The position numbers and the translations under genes were made by a program. Shown here piece by piece: positions 23,325-33,419 of a stretch of DNA of 64,000 bases. This DNA comes from Notamacropus eugenii. Its lineage: Eukaryota; Chordata; Mammalia; Diprotodontia; Macropodidae. The first letter of the stretch is position 1; each line of letters begins with the position of its first letter. A model generated the notes under the pieces. It saw only the letters and a program-made list of their open reading frames with translations. It did not search any database and had not been told where the DNA came from. The stretch is from NCBI RefSeq assembly GCF_028372415.1, contig NC_092879.1, forward strand, positions 71,096,412 through 71,160,411. Direction: 5' to 3'.

Positions 23325-23411
23325 GATTCTAGGGGTGCACAGGAAGGAAACCAGGAATTGGAGACCTGCCTGCTCCCAGGACACGGAGCTTGGGATTCTT
23401 GGTTGTGCTGG
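23325..23411 (+). other. Candidate 87-nt exon with strong splice sites
   Basis: A long polypyrimidine tract (23291-23320, ttctccttcctttccttcct) leads to gcag|G, with the acceptor AG at 23323-23324. The segment ends GCTGG|GTGAGT, with the donor at 23412-23417. The length is a multiple of three, and two of three frames are open (one reads DSRGAQEGNQELETC...), but I recognise no protein. It lies in non-repeat DNA between a SINE and an antisense LINE. It is on the same strand as the CpG-island donor at 12732 and could be exon 2 of a lncRNA or 5' UTR. Confidence 0.35.
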
Positions 23412-23587
23412 GTGAGTTTTTACAAGGTAGCCCCAGATCGAATCAGGAGATCACCTGCTTTCTAGGGAGACTAAGTTTATGGTTTACTTCCAAGTTTGCC
23501 TGACAGGGCAGACTTCCTGACTTGGAAATTGACCTCATTTCCTTTTTAAAGCCGAAAGCACTGTACAAATATCACCCTTTCATGGGA

Positions 23588-24825
23588 GGTTGGTTGGTTG
23601 TTGGCCTTCATTCTCAAAGAGGACCAAAATGACATCACTGTGCTAAAGTCAAGTTTTAATGTGACTGACTGTGGCTGACCAGATCAGTATGAGCTTGGAA
23701 TGCTCTACCACAGATTGGGCACAGATAGTCCATGTGACCCTTTGGGGTGGGGGAGAATACTCCAAATCTGTGCATCCTGCGTTTCCTTTGAGAATTGTTT
23801 CAATTCTGCTTTGCTCATAGAGCACAGCACCTTCTCTGATAAGGGCACGCCATGCTGAGCAGTCCTGTGCCTGTGTCTCCCATGTCACACAATCAATTCC
23901 AAAGTTCTTGAGAGAAACCTTGAGAGTGTCCTTGTATCGCTTCTTCTGACCACCATGTGAATACTTGCCCTGTGTGAGTTCTCCATAAAATAGTGTTTTT
24001 GGCAAGCGTACATTTTGCATTCGAACAACATGGCCAGCCCATTAGAGTTGCGCTCTCTGAAGCATAGTTTAAATGCTTGTAAGTTTAGCTCGAGAAAGTA
24101 CCTCAGTGTCTGGTACCTTATCCTGCCAGGTGACCTTCAAAATCTTCCTAAGACAATTCAAATGGAAGCAATTCAGTTTCCTGGCATGGTGCTGGTAGAC
24201 TGTCCAGGTTTCACAGGCATACAGTGAAGTCAGCACAATGGCTCTGTAGATCTTCAGTTTGGTAGTCAGTCTAATACCTCTTCTCTCCCAAACTTTTCTT
24301 CAGAGCCTCCCAAACACTGAGCTAGCTCTGGCAATGTATGTGTCACCTCATTATCAATGTGTACATCCCTGGAAAGTACACTACCAAGGTAAGTGACTTT
24401 ATCTACAGCATTCAAAACTTCTCTATTTGCTGTAATCCATGGTTCCATGTATGGGTGTGTGGCTGATGGAGCACATGTGTTTTCTTGGTATTAATTGTTA
24501 GGCCAAAATTAGCACAAGCAGCAGAGAATTGATCCATATTTTGTTGCATCCCAGCTTCAGATGCTGCATTGAGTGTACAGTCATCTGCAAACAGAAAATC
24601 ATGCACCAACACTCCCTCCCTCATGGGAGGAATGGGCTTCTTGAGATGCCTTGGCAAGCCTCATGAAAAGTTCCACTTTGACACACAAGGCGATGAGATG
24701 ACCAGGAGCCCAGCCTAGAGGCAGCCAATCATTGGTGTAGACAACAGGGTCCTTCGTTGAATCCGGGCAGTTCACTTGAGTGCTTATAGATCCAGTAGCC
24801 CACACTTGACCCTCTTGTTACCTGA
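23588..24825 (-). mobile_element. Non-LTR retrotransposon, RT to C-terminus, antisense
   Basis: On the minus strand, 24657-24412 encodes VHDFLFADDCTLNAASE (RT motif with FADD box) and ...FGLTINTKKTHVLHQP. 24448-24266 encodes DKVTYLGSVLSRDVHIDNEV. 24020-23649 encodes MQNVRLPKTLFYGEL and GQKKRYKDTLKVSLKNFGI, then a broken cysteine/histidine tail. This is the 3' half of a LINE whose relatives in fish and invertebrates are annotated as endonuclease-reverse transcriptase. It is not L1 or L2. The frame is broken at several points, so it is inactive, but residue conservation is high for so diverged a window. Its 3' end, at 23588-23650, resembles the tails of SINEs at 25418, 27229 and 30011. Confidence 0.8.
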
Positions 24826-24829
24826 TATA

Positions 24830-25415
24830 TTTGGAAAAGTTCTACAAAACCAGCATTCCTGACTGGCTTGTTGAACCTTGTTGAACAGGGCTAACATACC
24901 TGTACCATACATAGCAGGGATAGAGGTTTTCAAATTCTCCCCTCCTTACTTACCAATTCACTCAGCTGATGAAATACACTCATTTTTTAAAACCTGTAGC
25001 CACAATATGAGTAGATATTGTGTTGTTCAAATAGCATAGAACATCGGAATTAAATCAAAGATTCACTACTTGAATCTCTTAAATCACCTTTGCCAACAAA
25101 GCCAACCCCGCCCCCCCCACCCCATTTTTCCAAATCGGTGGTTCTTCAAGTATGGGTGAACTTGGTTCACTTCCTAGAGGTAGCTTTCAGGAGAGTATCT
25201 TGTACAGATTCTTCCTCTAGGCCCACAATCTGTAATATCTTTATCCCTCAACCCTCCTAATGAAGCCAAGTAATGTCCTTGACTTTCCCTAAGTGCCTTG
25301 GACAGATTGTAATCAAGAGTGATGAAAAATTGAAAGAGGCTAATGAGAAATGAGGCAGAGATGGAGGCCCTCATATATGGGGAATGGCCACTGCTACAGG
25401 CCACACCTATGTTCC
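24830..25415. other. Unannotated stretch
   Basis: No repeat recognised. A C-run at 25107-25118 is simple sequence. The minus frame 25174-25551 overlaps the SINE to the right. Confidence 0.35.
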
Positions 25416-25417
25416 TA

Positions 25418-25610
25418 TCTTGTTGTTTGTCCTTCGTTCTTGAAGAAGACCATGACATCAGGAAGGTGATGTCATGACATGAAAGTGAATTGGATCTAAG
25501 TGAGGCAGGACGGTGCAAAGTCACCAGTCTCACTCTCTCCTCCAGAGCCATCTGAGTCCAGTGGCAAGATATAGATCAGGATGACTGGAGATGGCCCTGG
25601 AAGCAGTGGG
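25418..25610 (-). repeat. RTE-tailed chimeric SINE, 5' truncated
   Basis: The antisense tail reads 'gtttgtccttcgttcttgaagaagaccatgacatca', then 'ctctcctccagagccatctgagtccagtggc' and 'atcaggatgactggagatggccc'. The tRNA head is missing. Confidence 0.75.
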
Positions 25611-25739
25611 AAGCCGTGGCCTTATAAACCTAAGGTCTGTCCCAGGTTTCAGTTTGACTGAGGCAATGCCCATTCAGTTCAACCTAGAGAGCTGGAACAG
25701 AGGCTCTAGCTCAAAGATTGTCTGAGTCTTTACCACCTC

Positions 25740-25985
25740 CAAATGGAAGGTGGTTCAATGGATAGAATAGTAGAGTTGGAGTCAGGAAAACTGAATTCAA
25801 ATCCTGCCTCAAACTCTTACTAACTGAACAATTCAGTTGAGCTCACTCAGCCTTGGTTTCATGATCTGTAAGATGGGAATAATAACAGCACCTACCTCAC
25901 AGGATTATTGGGAGGATTAAGTGTGATAATATGTTAGCACTTTGCATACCTTATGGCACTTATTAGTGTTATTATTGTGGCTAAT
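25740..25985 (+). repeat. CORE-SINE / tRNA-headed SINE
   Basis: 'ggtggttcaatggatagaatagtagagttggagtcaggaaaactgaattcaaatcctgcc', 'ctgtaagatgggaataata', 'cctacctcacaggatt' and 'tagtgttattattgtgg' are a near full-length sense element. Confidence 0.75.
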
Positions 25986-26079
25986 AATGACAAATAGCTA
26001 CCACAGTTGGGAAAGTGTTCAGCAAAATAGGACGTCATTTCCTCCAGGTGTTTGACCCTTTCTCTCTCTCATCTTCAGT

Positions 26080-27228
26080 CTCTCCCCAGATATTGGCTTC
26101 TTCCCTCCTGCCTCCAAACATATCCAGATCTTCCCTAGCCTTAGAAAACCCTTTCACTTGACCCTGCCATCAGAACAAACTCTCATCCTAGAATCTCTCC
26201 CTTCTTCCACAGACAAACTTGAAAAAGTTGCTCAATCTCAACACTTTCATTTCTAATCTCGTTGCCTTCACTTCCTCACCTCCCACTCCTTTTTTATCTG
26301 TCATTTGATTTTATATTTTAATAATGATTTTATATTTTATATTTTTATTCATTTTCTCTCCCCCCCCACTTACAATTTAAAAGAAAAGAAAAAAACCCAC
26401 TGAACAAACATATGTAGTCATGCAAAATGAATGTCCACATTGCTGTGCCTAAGTTTCTGTCTCATTCTGTGCCCTGACTCCATGCCCCTTGGGTGGCATA
26501 GTTCATCATCAGTCCTCTGGAATCATGGTTGGCCTTGATTTTTGTCAGTCACTCACTATTTAACCCCTTGCAGTATGGCTTTTGAACCCTCTATTGGACC
26601 AAAATGACTCTCTCCAGGGCTGCCGATGATTGCTTAACTGCTAAATCTAATGGTCTCCCCTCATTCCTCACCCTTCTTGACCTTTCTGTAGTATTTGACA
26701 ATATTGATCATCCATTCCTCCTTGGTACTCTGTCTTCCTTTGGCATGGGTTTCCCCCAGGACTCTCCTATGGGCCTTCTTCTTTTCTCTGCCTTGGTGAA
26801 CTCATCTTTTCCCATGGGTTCAATGATTATCTCCATGCAAATGACTCCAGAGTCTTATATCTAGCCCTCATTTCTATCCTGAACTCCAATCCCCTAACTA
26901 AATTTGTTTGCCAGATTTGACATTCCATCTCCCATCCCCAAGTCTTTGCACAGACTGTCCCCATACCTAGAATGTCCTCCATTTTTACCTTCACTGTAGA
27001 ATCTCTAGAAAACACAGCTCCACTGCCACCCTGAGTATCTCTCTCTCCCATGCTTGGAATGCCTTCCTTCTTCACTTCAGTCCCTGTGAATCCTTCATTT
27101 TCTCCAGGGCTCAGCCCAAATGCCACCTCCTACACAAAGCCTTTCTTGCACCTACCCATTGCTATTGCTTCCCTCTGAAAGTTCTTTTATATCCATTTTG
27201 TGTGCTTAGGCAATACAGCTGCTAAATG
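26080..27228 (+). mobile_element. L2-type LINE ORF2 remnant
   Basis: The frame 26604-26864 encodes LTLLDLSVVFDNIDHPFLLGTLSS, clearly the L2 reverse-transcriptase core (usual form LLDLSAAFDTVDHSLLL). A later stretch, 26920-27190, matches the region ending 'ccatgcttggaatgcc' and 'cacctcctacacaaagcctttcttg'. An antisense LINE tail (26300-26545) interrupts it, and an RTE-tailed SINE follows at 27229. Frames are broken. Confidence 0.75.
26300..26545 (-). mobile_element. Antisense LINE 3'-end scrap inside L2
   Basis: 'acaatttaaaagaaaagaa', 'atgtagtcatgcaaaatgaatgtccacattgctgtg' and 'ggcatagttcatcatcagtcctctggaatcatgg' follow the order of marsupial L1 3' ends read in antisense. Confidence 0.5.
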
Positions 27229-27547
27229 GGGCAGCTAGGTGGTTCAGTGGACAGAGCACAGTACAGGAGTCAGGAGGACCTGAGTTCAAATCTCACCCCA
27301 GACACTTGACACTCACTAGCTGTGTGACCTTGGGCAAGTCACTTAACCCCAATTGCCTCATCCTGGGTCATTTCCAGTCATCCTGATGAATATCTGGTCA
27401 TTGGATACAGATGGCTCTGGAGGAGAAGTGAGGCTGGTGACCTGCACAGCCCTCCCTCACTCAAAACAAAGTCAAGTGCAAGTCATGTCATCATTTCTCT
27501 GATGGCATGGTCTTCTTTGGTGACAAAGGATGAACACACACACACAC
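27229..27547 (+). repeat. RTE-tailed chimeric SINE, full length
   Basis: The head 'ggggcagctaggtggttcagtggacagagcacag' is tRNA-derived. The body has 'gcaagtcacttaaccccaattgcctcatcctgggtcatttccagtcatcctgatg' and 'acagatggctctggaggagaagtgaggctgg'. The tail 'aagtcaagtgcaagtcatgtcatcatttctctgatgg...catggtcttctttggtgacaaagg' ends in (CA)n. It is the reverse image of the copy at 30011-30318. A short acagctg repeat may mark its flanks. Confidence 0.85.
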
Positions 27548-28330
27548 AGCTGTCTGTCTCCCCCATTAGAATATAAGTTCCCTGAGGATCAGGACTGTTT
27601 CACTTTCCCCATGTAGGTCTTTCAAGAAATGCTTATTGAGTGAGAAGCCTTTCCTGATTCCTTTCCCTAGTTGTTAGTATTTTTTCTAGCCTCAAGTTAT
27701 CTTCTGTTTACTTATCTATGTCCATTCTGTCTCACACCAGTAGAATGTAAGTTTTGTCTTTGTATCTTTGGTACCTGCTTCCAAGCTTCCCTGTTTCTAT
27801 TGAAGACACTGTCTGAATCTTTGCTCCCAAAAGGTGACTCGTGGGACAGAATGGTGAGCTTGGAGTTGGGAAAAACTGAATTCCAATTCTGCCTCAGATA
27901 CTTAGTAAGTGGGCAACTTACTAACCATCTTCCTAGTCACACAACCTCACACCATCCATGATGTCTCGCTCTTGTTCACCCCACATATTCAATCAGCTAC
28001 CTCATCGCATCATTTCTATAGCCTCAGCATATCTCCCATTCATTTCCTTTTCTCTACTCACATAGCCACTACCTTAATTTAGGCCTCCCCACACCTCTCA
28101 CTCAGATGATTGCAATGGCCAATAACTTCCTAACTGGCCTCTCTGCCATTCCATCTTTTATATATAGCCACTAGTGATTTTCCTATGGTGTAAGTATGAC
28201 CGTGTCACTCATCCAATAAACTCCAGTGGCTCCCTATTACCTGAAGGATCAGATATCAACTCCATTTTTTTTTTCAGATAAACTCTTTACAACCAGCCTT
28301 TCTAGATTTATTACCCTTACTCCTAGGGTA
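27548..28330 (+). mobile_element. L2-type LINE 3' segments
   Basis: 27560-27830 holds 'agaatataagttccctgaggatcaggactgtttcac' and similar L2 3'-region sequence. A SINE scrap lies at 27835-27945. 27960-28260 reads 'tacctcatcgcatcatttctatagcctcag', 'cttcctaactggcctctctgcc' and 'actccagtggctccctattacctgaaggatc', the L2 ORF2 C-terminal region in sense. Confidence 0.7.
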
Positions 28331-28334
28331 TGTG

Positions 28335-28880
28335 GGATGTTCATGAGGACTAGCCCCTCTGGTGTAAGGGCTTGCTGAGCCCTTTTCAGGGCTGCTCTTT
28401 CACCTTCACCCAGTTCTCATCTGTGGCTCCAAGAAGTTATACAATGTGCAACAGCCACACCCTGGTAAAACCTTCTCAAAAGAACGGCTAAACCAGGTTG
28501 AGGGCAATCAACCAGCCTCAAACCCATCAGTGAGTAAGGGGGGTGTCTACCCCAAGCATGTTAAAACTTCCCCAACGGAATGAGTAGATGAGAACAATTT
28601 GTTCCAATGGCCACAAAGGCAGTTGAAGCAGGTGCTGTGGAATGCTTAGAGCTTAGACATGGAAGACACCAAGATCATCCACTACATCCTGGGCCATCGC
28701 CAGTCATCTTGACTTCTTTCCTGCCACTGGACTTTGATGCCTCAAGAAGCGAGAGTAAGGCTGAGAACTTTGTGCAGCTCTGTCTCACTTAAATCCAATT
28801 CTTGGCCAAGTCAAGATATTGCCCCTTTGATGTCTTCGGGCCTCTTCAAAAAGAAAGGGCAAACAGCAACAGCACTTTCT
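28335..28880 (+). mobile_element. RTE-related 3' element ending in the shared tail
   Basis: The sequence 'aggactagcccctctggtgtaagggcttgctgagcccttttcagggctgctcttt', 'caatggccacaaaggcag' and 'atcctgggccatcgccagtcatcttgacttc' is a recognisable high-copy marsupial module. It ends 'gtcaagatattgcccctttgatgtcttcgggcctcttcaaaaagaaaggg' with (AACAGC) at 28826-28880. That end resembles the antisense LINE tail at 23588-23650. It is either the LINE's own 3' region or a long SINE. Confidence 0.6.
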
Positions 28881-28884
28881 CCCC

Positions 28885-29075
28885 TCCATGGTCCAGTCAA
28901 ACTGGCCTTTTTTTGTTGTTCCTCCCATAATACTTCATTCCCCCTTCCATGCCTTTGCACTGGCTGTCCCCCATGCCTGAAATGCCCTTCCTCCTCACTT
29001 CTCTGTGCCTCAGAGAATCCCCTTTTTCCCTTAGGATGCAGCTCATTTGCCATCTTCTGCAGGAAGACTTAGGGG
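28885..29075 (+). mobile_element. L2 LINE 3' segment
   Basis: 'cttccatgcctttgcactggctgtcccccatgcctgaaatgcccttcctcctcac' and 'gatgcagctcatttgccatcttctgcaggaag' are standard L2 sense sequence. Confidence 0.75.
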
Positions 29076-29084
29076 CCCTTAAAC

Positions 29085-29255
29085 ATGGGAGTTGTTAATT
29101 TGTTTTAAAAAGATTTCAATATAATTGATTTCCTTTGTAATTCTATGTATTTTATGTTATGAATTTTAAAATGTGATTCTGCAAAGGTCTCTACCAGACT
29201 ACCAGAGGGGTGGGGTGGGGGTCTATGACACAAAATAATTTATGAAGCCAAGCCT
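29085..29255 (+). repeat. Unclassified ~200-bp element, copy A
   Basis: It shares 'tttcaatataattgatttcctttgtaattctatgtattttatgtta', 'gtgattctg' and '...gtctatgacac' with four other places in the window (32690, 43855, 49795, 60640). All five lie on the same strand. Confidence 0.55.
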
Positions 29256-29449
29256 TAAATGGTCCCCCCACCTTCTGGAGCCTTTCTTTGTAAGGCTACT
29301 TTCTAAAGGTTTCTTTTGTATCTGTTCATATATTTTAAGGGAGGAGGTTCTCCATAGTCTCACTTGATGTGGTTATAGAAGGAAGTCCCATTTGAAGCTT
29401 TGAATGTGTAAATGAGATGCGTCTGTACCCTGATACCTTTGTGAGCTAA

Positions 29450-29625
29450 ATATTGTATCCCCTGATCTAACAGTCAGCTTCTTGAAGGCGGGGACTGTTT
29501 TGGCCCTCCTTTGTGTTTGTTGACTAATTGCTGTTGTCCTTATACCTTCAGAACCTAGCACAGTATATGATGCACAATAGACACTTAATAAAAGCTTGTT
29601 GTTTGACTGACTTGATGCCTCCACG
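29450..29625 (+). mobile_element. L2 LINE 3' terminus
   Basis: 'ttgaaggcggggactgttttgg', 'cagaacctagcacagtatatgatgcac' and 'agacacttaataaaagcttgttg...gactgactt' are the L2 tail. Confidence 0.75.
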
Positions 29626-30010
29626 AAGCTATGATCTCTTCCACATGAGTATTCTCTGCTAGGGTGCAGGTTGCAGCACATTTATGCCTTCTCATCCTGT
29701 ATGACTTTTAGCCATGTTGTCCAATCAGTCTTCCATGCAACGTGGAAGCCCTTCCTTTAAACCTCTAGTCATTGCCTGTGTATCAGTGGAGCAAGAGCTT
29801 GCTCTTACCTCTCCCTTCATGACTGGCCCATCTCCTCACCCGGGCTACTTACTGCTTTTTGGCACTCTCCTTGGAGTAGCGCTTGCGCGCAGGTCATCAG
29901 GGATCATTGCTTCAGCCTCTCCACATCCACCATATGCTTCTCCAGTGGCCTTGGGGAGATCTGTAGCTTTAATTCTTCAGAGACCGTGATACTCCATAAT
30001 TAGCAGCTGT

Positions 30011-30318
30011 GTGTTCGTCCTTCGTTGCCGAAGACCATGCCATCAGAGAAATGATGACGCGACTTGCACTTGACTTTGTTTTGAGTAAGGGAGGGCTATA
30101 CAGGTCACCAGCCTCACTTCTCCTCCAGAGCCATCTGAATCCAGTGACCAGATATTCATCAGGATGACTGGAGATGACCCAGGGTGAGGCAATTGGGGTT
30201 AAGTGACTTGCCCAAGGTCACCCAACTAGTGAGTGTGAAGTGTCTGAGGTGAGATTTGAACTCAGGTCCTCCTGACTCCTGTACTGGTGCTCTATCCACT
30301 GCACCACCTAGCTGCTCC
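30011..30318 (-). repeat. RTE-tailed chimeric SINE, full length, with target-site duplication
   Basis: The tail 'gttcgtccttcgttgccgaagaccatgccatcagagaaatgatgacgcgacttgcacttgactttgttttgag', the body 'cctccagagccatctgaatcc' and the head 'gtgctctatccactgcaccacctagctgctcc' run antisense. The 13-base aattagcagctgt flanks it exactly at 29998-30010 and 30319-30331. It is the least eroded SINE in the window. Confidence 0.9.
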
Positions 30319-30339
30319 AATTAGCAGCTGTATTGGCTA

Positions 30340-32640
30340 AGCAGATGAATATTGGGGTTTCAAAAGTGGACCTTTGTTTCACTGATGAACTTGGGGCATT
30401 TTAAAGCATTGTAAAGTCTTTCAGATGCGATCCAGACTTTTCCTTCTATTCAGTCATGGGTCCAATTTATTGTCTAACTCCAGTGTCTAGTCAAGATAGA
30501 TATACTGATGGACCAGCTTTAGAGGCTGTACATCCCATTTTATGTCAGAGTCTGGAAACGAGGCACACTTTGTGACTGTGGTGGTTCCTTTGGTTTCCTG
30601 GACTGAACTCTGATGAGCAATGTTGGACCTCATTTAGTGGTCCTACAAAGTCCCAGGACATGTTGAAATCAGTACAGTTTATCTGCCAACCAGACCATGT
30701 GCAAGAGGTCACCTATAAGGAATCTCTCTTCAATGTGGATTGTTAACTGGACATTATCCATGATGGCGGCAGGCACCTTTGGCGAGCATTCATCTCCCTC
30801 TTTGATGTCACCTTTGATATTGCATGTTATTAAACAGTCATCCTTCCCATTGGAGTTTTCAAAGAATCTGTCCAGTGTGGACTTGCATGGGAGACACCCA
30901 CCAGTGTAGAACAGCTTTTAAGGAAGCATTTTAAAGATTTTGCTCTTTTATTGTGCACAATCCTTTTGTCTTTCTGTAATCAAGCCCATCAGTCTTACCT
31001 CTAATGATTTCCATTTGACTGATAAAGAATGTCTCCCCTCTCCAAATCATCCTATTCATTTTCCTCTAGTTTTTCTTCTAATTTGTTATTGATTTTGATC
31101 TTTTCTTGGCAATCTGATTGTGTACTCAGGTGATTTGGAAATGACTCTCAGCTAGGGGGTGAAGTGCTGGACCTGGAGTCAGAAAGACTCTTCTTCCCAA
31201 GTTCAAATCCAACCTCAGACACTTACTACCTATGACCTTGGGCAAGTCACTGTTTGCCTCAGTTTCCTCATCTAGCAAAGGAGCTGGAAAAGGAAGCAGC
31301 AAACCACTCCAATATTTTTGCCAAGAAAATCCCAAATGGGGTCAAGAAAAATCAGACACAACTGAAAAATGACTCAATAGCACCAAAAACAACTCACATC
31401 ACTAACCAATCTTTCTTGGTCTGAGTTAGATACATCTTTATCTTTGGTGACATTGTTTAGTGCTCACTATCCCCAAGCAACTCCCAACTGCCTTGAAGAA
31501 CATCTTCATGAGATAGAGATGAGAGGTATCTACAGAGCCTACAATCCTTTGGTCTCTTTTGTTTCCTATTTTCTACCCTATTTTTACCATCCTTCACTAT
31601 GCCCACCTTTGCACTGAAATCACCAAGTATATGTTGACTTAAATTGGACATTCGCACTGAGTTCTTGGCATAATTTCTCTTCCTTCAAATCTTCCGCAAG
31701 GTAAATTGCTGGGTAAGCATGAGCCCTGTAGTTTGAGGTGACTAAGGGTCCCATGGAAGGATGGTTATTTTTGCCTTTGGACATACAATAATCCTAATTC
31801 TGCAACCTCCGATATTTGTTTCTCCAAAGCAGACCTGTGAGCCAGTCTTCCTTTCACCTATAACTTGCTTTCATCTTCTGGTTTCATTTATAGCAAGAAT
31901 GCCAAGATTGCCATGATTCAGTTCTCCAGCAGTATGTGATTAGCATTCATAGACCATCTAAAAACTGTCATTCTTTGTTCCCTCTGCCCCCTTTTCTGCC
32001 TTGCAAACAGTAGGCACTTAATAAATGTTTGCTGAGTTGAACTGAATCTTTGTAAGCATTAGAAATGGAATTCTGTGTTGTTCCATTCTGTTTCTGCACT
32101 GGCATTACTCAGGTAGTCGAATGAGATAGTATATTGCTTAAAGAGGGGAACATTGTTGATATCATGCTGAGGACCACAATGGGACTGGCTTTCTTTGTTG
32201 CCATGTGGGGCCTGTTAGCCAAAAGTGAACAGCTGGATTTGGTAACATAACATCTCAGGTGTGGGAACTTTCTCCAAATTTGGACCTTTGTCCTGGGGCA
32301 TAGAAATTTGGTCTTTCAGGCAGCTGTGTACATTTTGATTCTCCAAAGTTTCAGCGTATATGTTTGCCTGCATAATATGAAGTTGCTTACTGGTGAAATT
32401 CCATGATGGCATCTGCCAGGAGGGTTCCAGACTGGATTGCAGGTAAGGCACAGAGGTGCTCGATATGTAGGAGGCAGAGATTTGGGCAAAATTTCTCCTT
32501 TAGCATCTATACAGGGGACACCATCATGCCATAAATAGAAATTTCAGCAGATTCAGCAGAGGCTGCTGCTAACTGGTACATACTTACTTCAGGAACAAGG
32601 GCTGTTGGTTTGGGGCAACTTTTGACAAGAATATTTCGTT
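30340..32640 (-). mobile_element. Antisense LINE with endonuclease remnant, nested
   Basis: The plus strand from 30340 to 31080 ('tgatgaacttggggcattttaaagcattg', 'ggcacctttggcgagcattcatctccctctttgatgtcacc') looks like coding sequence read backwards and resembles a marsupial high-copy repeat. At 31657-31457 the minus strand encodes ILGDFSAKVGIV, which fits the GDFNAKVG box of an apurinic-type LINE endonuclease. A SINE (31145-31390) and an L2 tail (about 31985-32045) are nested inside. The family is not L1 or L2; RTE-like is my best guess. Right-hand limit uncertain. Confidence 0.5.
31145..31390 (+). repeat. Mar1-like SINE
   Basis: 'ggtgaagtgctggacctggagtcagaaagac', 'tgggcaagtcactgtttgcctcagtttcctcatc', 'ggctggaaaagg'-like block, 'tttttgccaagaaaatcccaaatggggtc' and 'actgaaaaatgactcaatagcacc' in sense. 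Confidence 0.8.
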
Positions 32641-32689
32641 CTTCCTTGATTCTTTGACCTTGGCATAGCAACTGTCATTCATAGGTATA

Positions 32690-32905
32690 AAGCAGAGATT
32701 TTTAACCCGGGCTCCATGAACTTTTTTTTTCTCTTTTAGTATTTGACAACTATTTCCACAGAATTGGTTTCTTTTGTAATCCTGTGTATTCTAGGCATCT
32801 AAAAACATGATTCTGAGAAGAGTCCCTAGGCTTCCCCAGGATGACTGCTACAGGTGTTCAAGGCCCAGAAGACGAACAGAACCCTGGTACAATAGCTGAA
32901 AGGTC
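32690..32905 (+). repeat. Unclassified ~200-bp element, copy B
   Basis: 'gatttttaacccgggctccatgaac', 'tttgacaactatttccacagaattggtttcttttgtaatcctgtgtattc' and 'aacatgattctgagaagagtccctaggcttcccc' match the other copies. The right end is decayed. Confidence 0.6.
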
Positions 32906-33057
32906 CCAAAGGGTTTCTTCTGACAGATTCAAATATGTCCTTACAGGTGCCCAGTGGAACTTCATTGGAAGGCAAATATTTTTATTTTGCTTTCACATCT
33001 CTTCCTATGGAACAACACATCTGAGCCATCAACCCATCAATGGTCTTAGGACTTCCT

Positions 33058-33415
33058 TGCAACTTTGGGTTTGGAGTCAGGGAACCCAAATTCAAACCCC
33101 ACTTCTGAAACCAGCCAGCTCTGTGAACTTCTAAGTTACCAACTTGTCCTCTGCAAAATGGGGCTAATAACAGTTACTATACCTGCCAATTTTAGCAGGT
33201 GACTCTGAAGCCCAAACTACAGAATGTATGTGAAGTGCATTGTAAACCTTAAAGTGCTATGTTAACATCACCCGCTATTATTGTCATCACTTGGTCTCTC
33301 TGCGTCTCTGATTCCTCATTGGACAAAGTGGGCTAATCAGAGTTACCTTGTCTAACTCACCAGGTTGTTATTAGAAAAACTCTTTATAGATCTGAAAGTA
33401 CTATGAAAATGAGAA
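33058..33415 (+). repeat. Two adjacent MIR-like SINEs
   Basis: 33058-33290 ('gggtttggagtcagggaacccaaattcaaacccc', 'tgcaaaatggggctaataac', 'cattgtaaaccttaaagtgctatgttaacatcacccgctattattgtc') is a full MIR in sense. 33291-33415 repeats the 3' two-thirds of the same family ('gtctctgattcctcattggac', 'caccaggttgttatt', 'ctgaaagtactatgaaaatg'). Confidence 0.7.
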
Positions 33416-33419
33416 TTAG

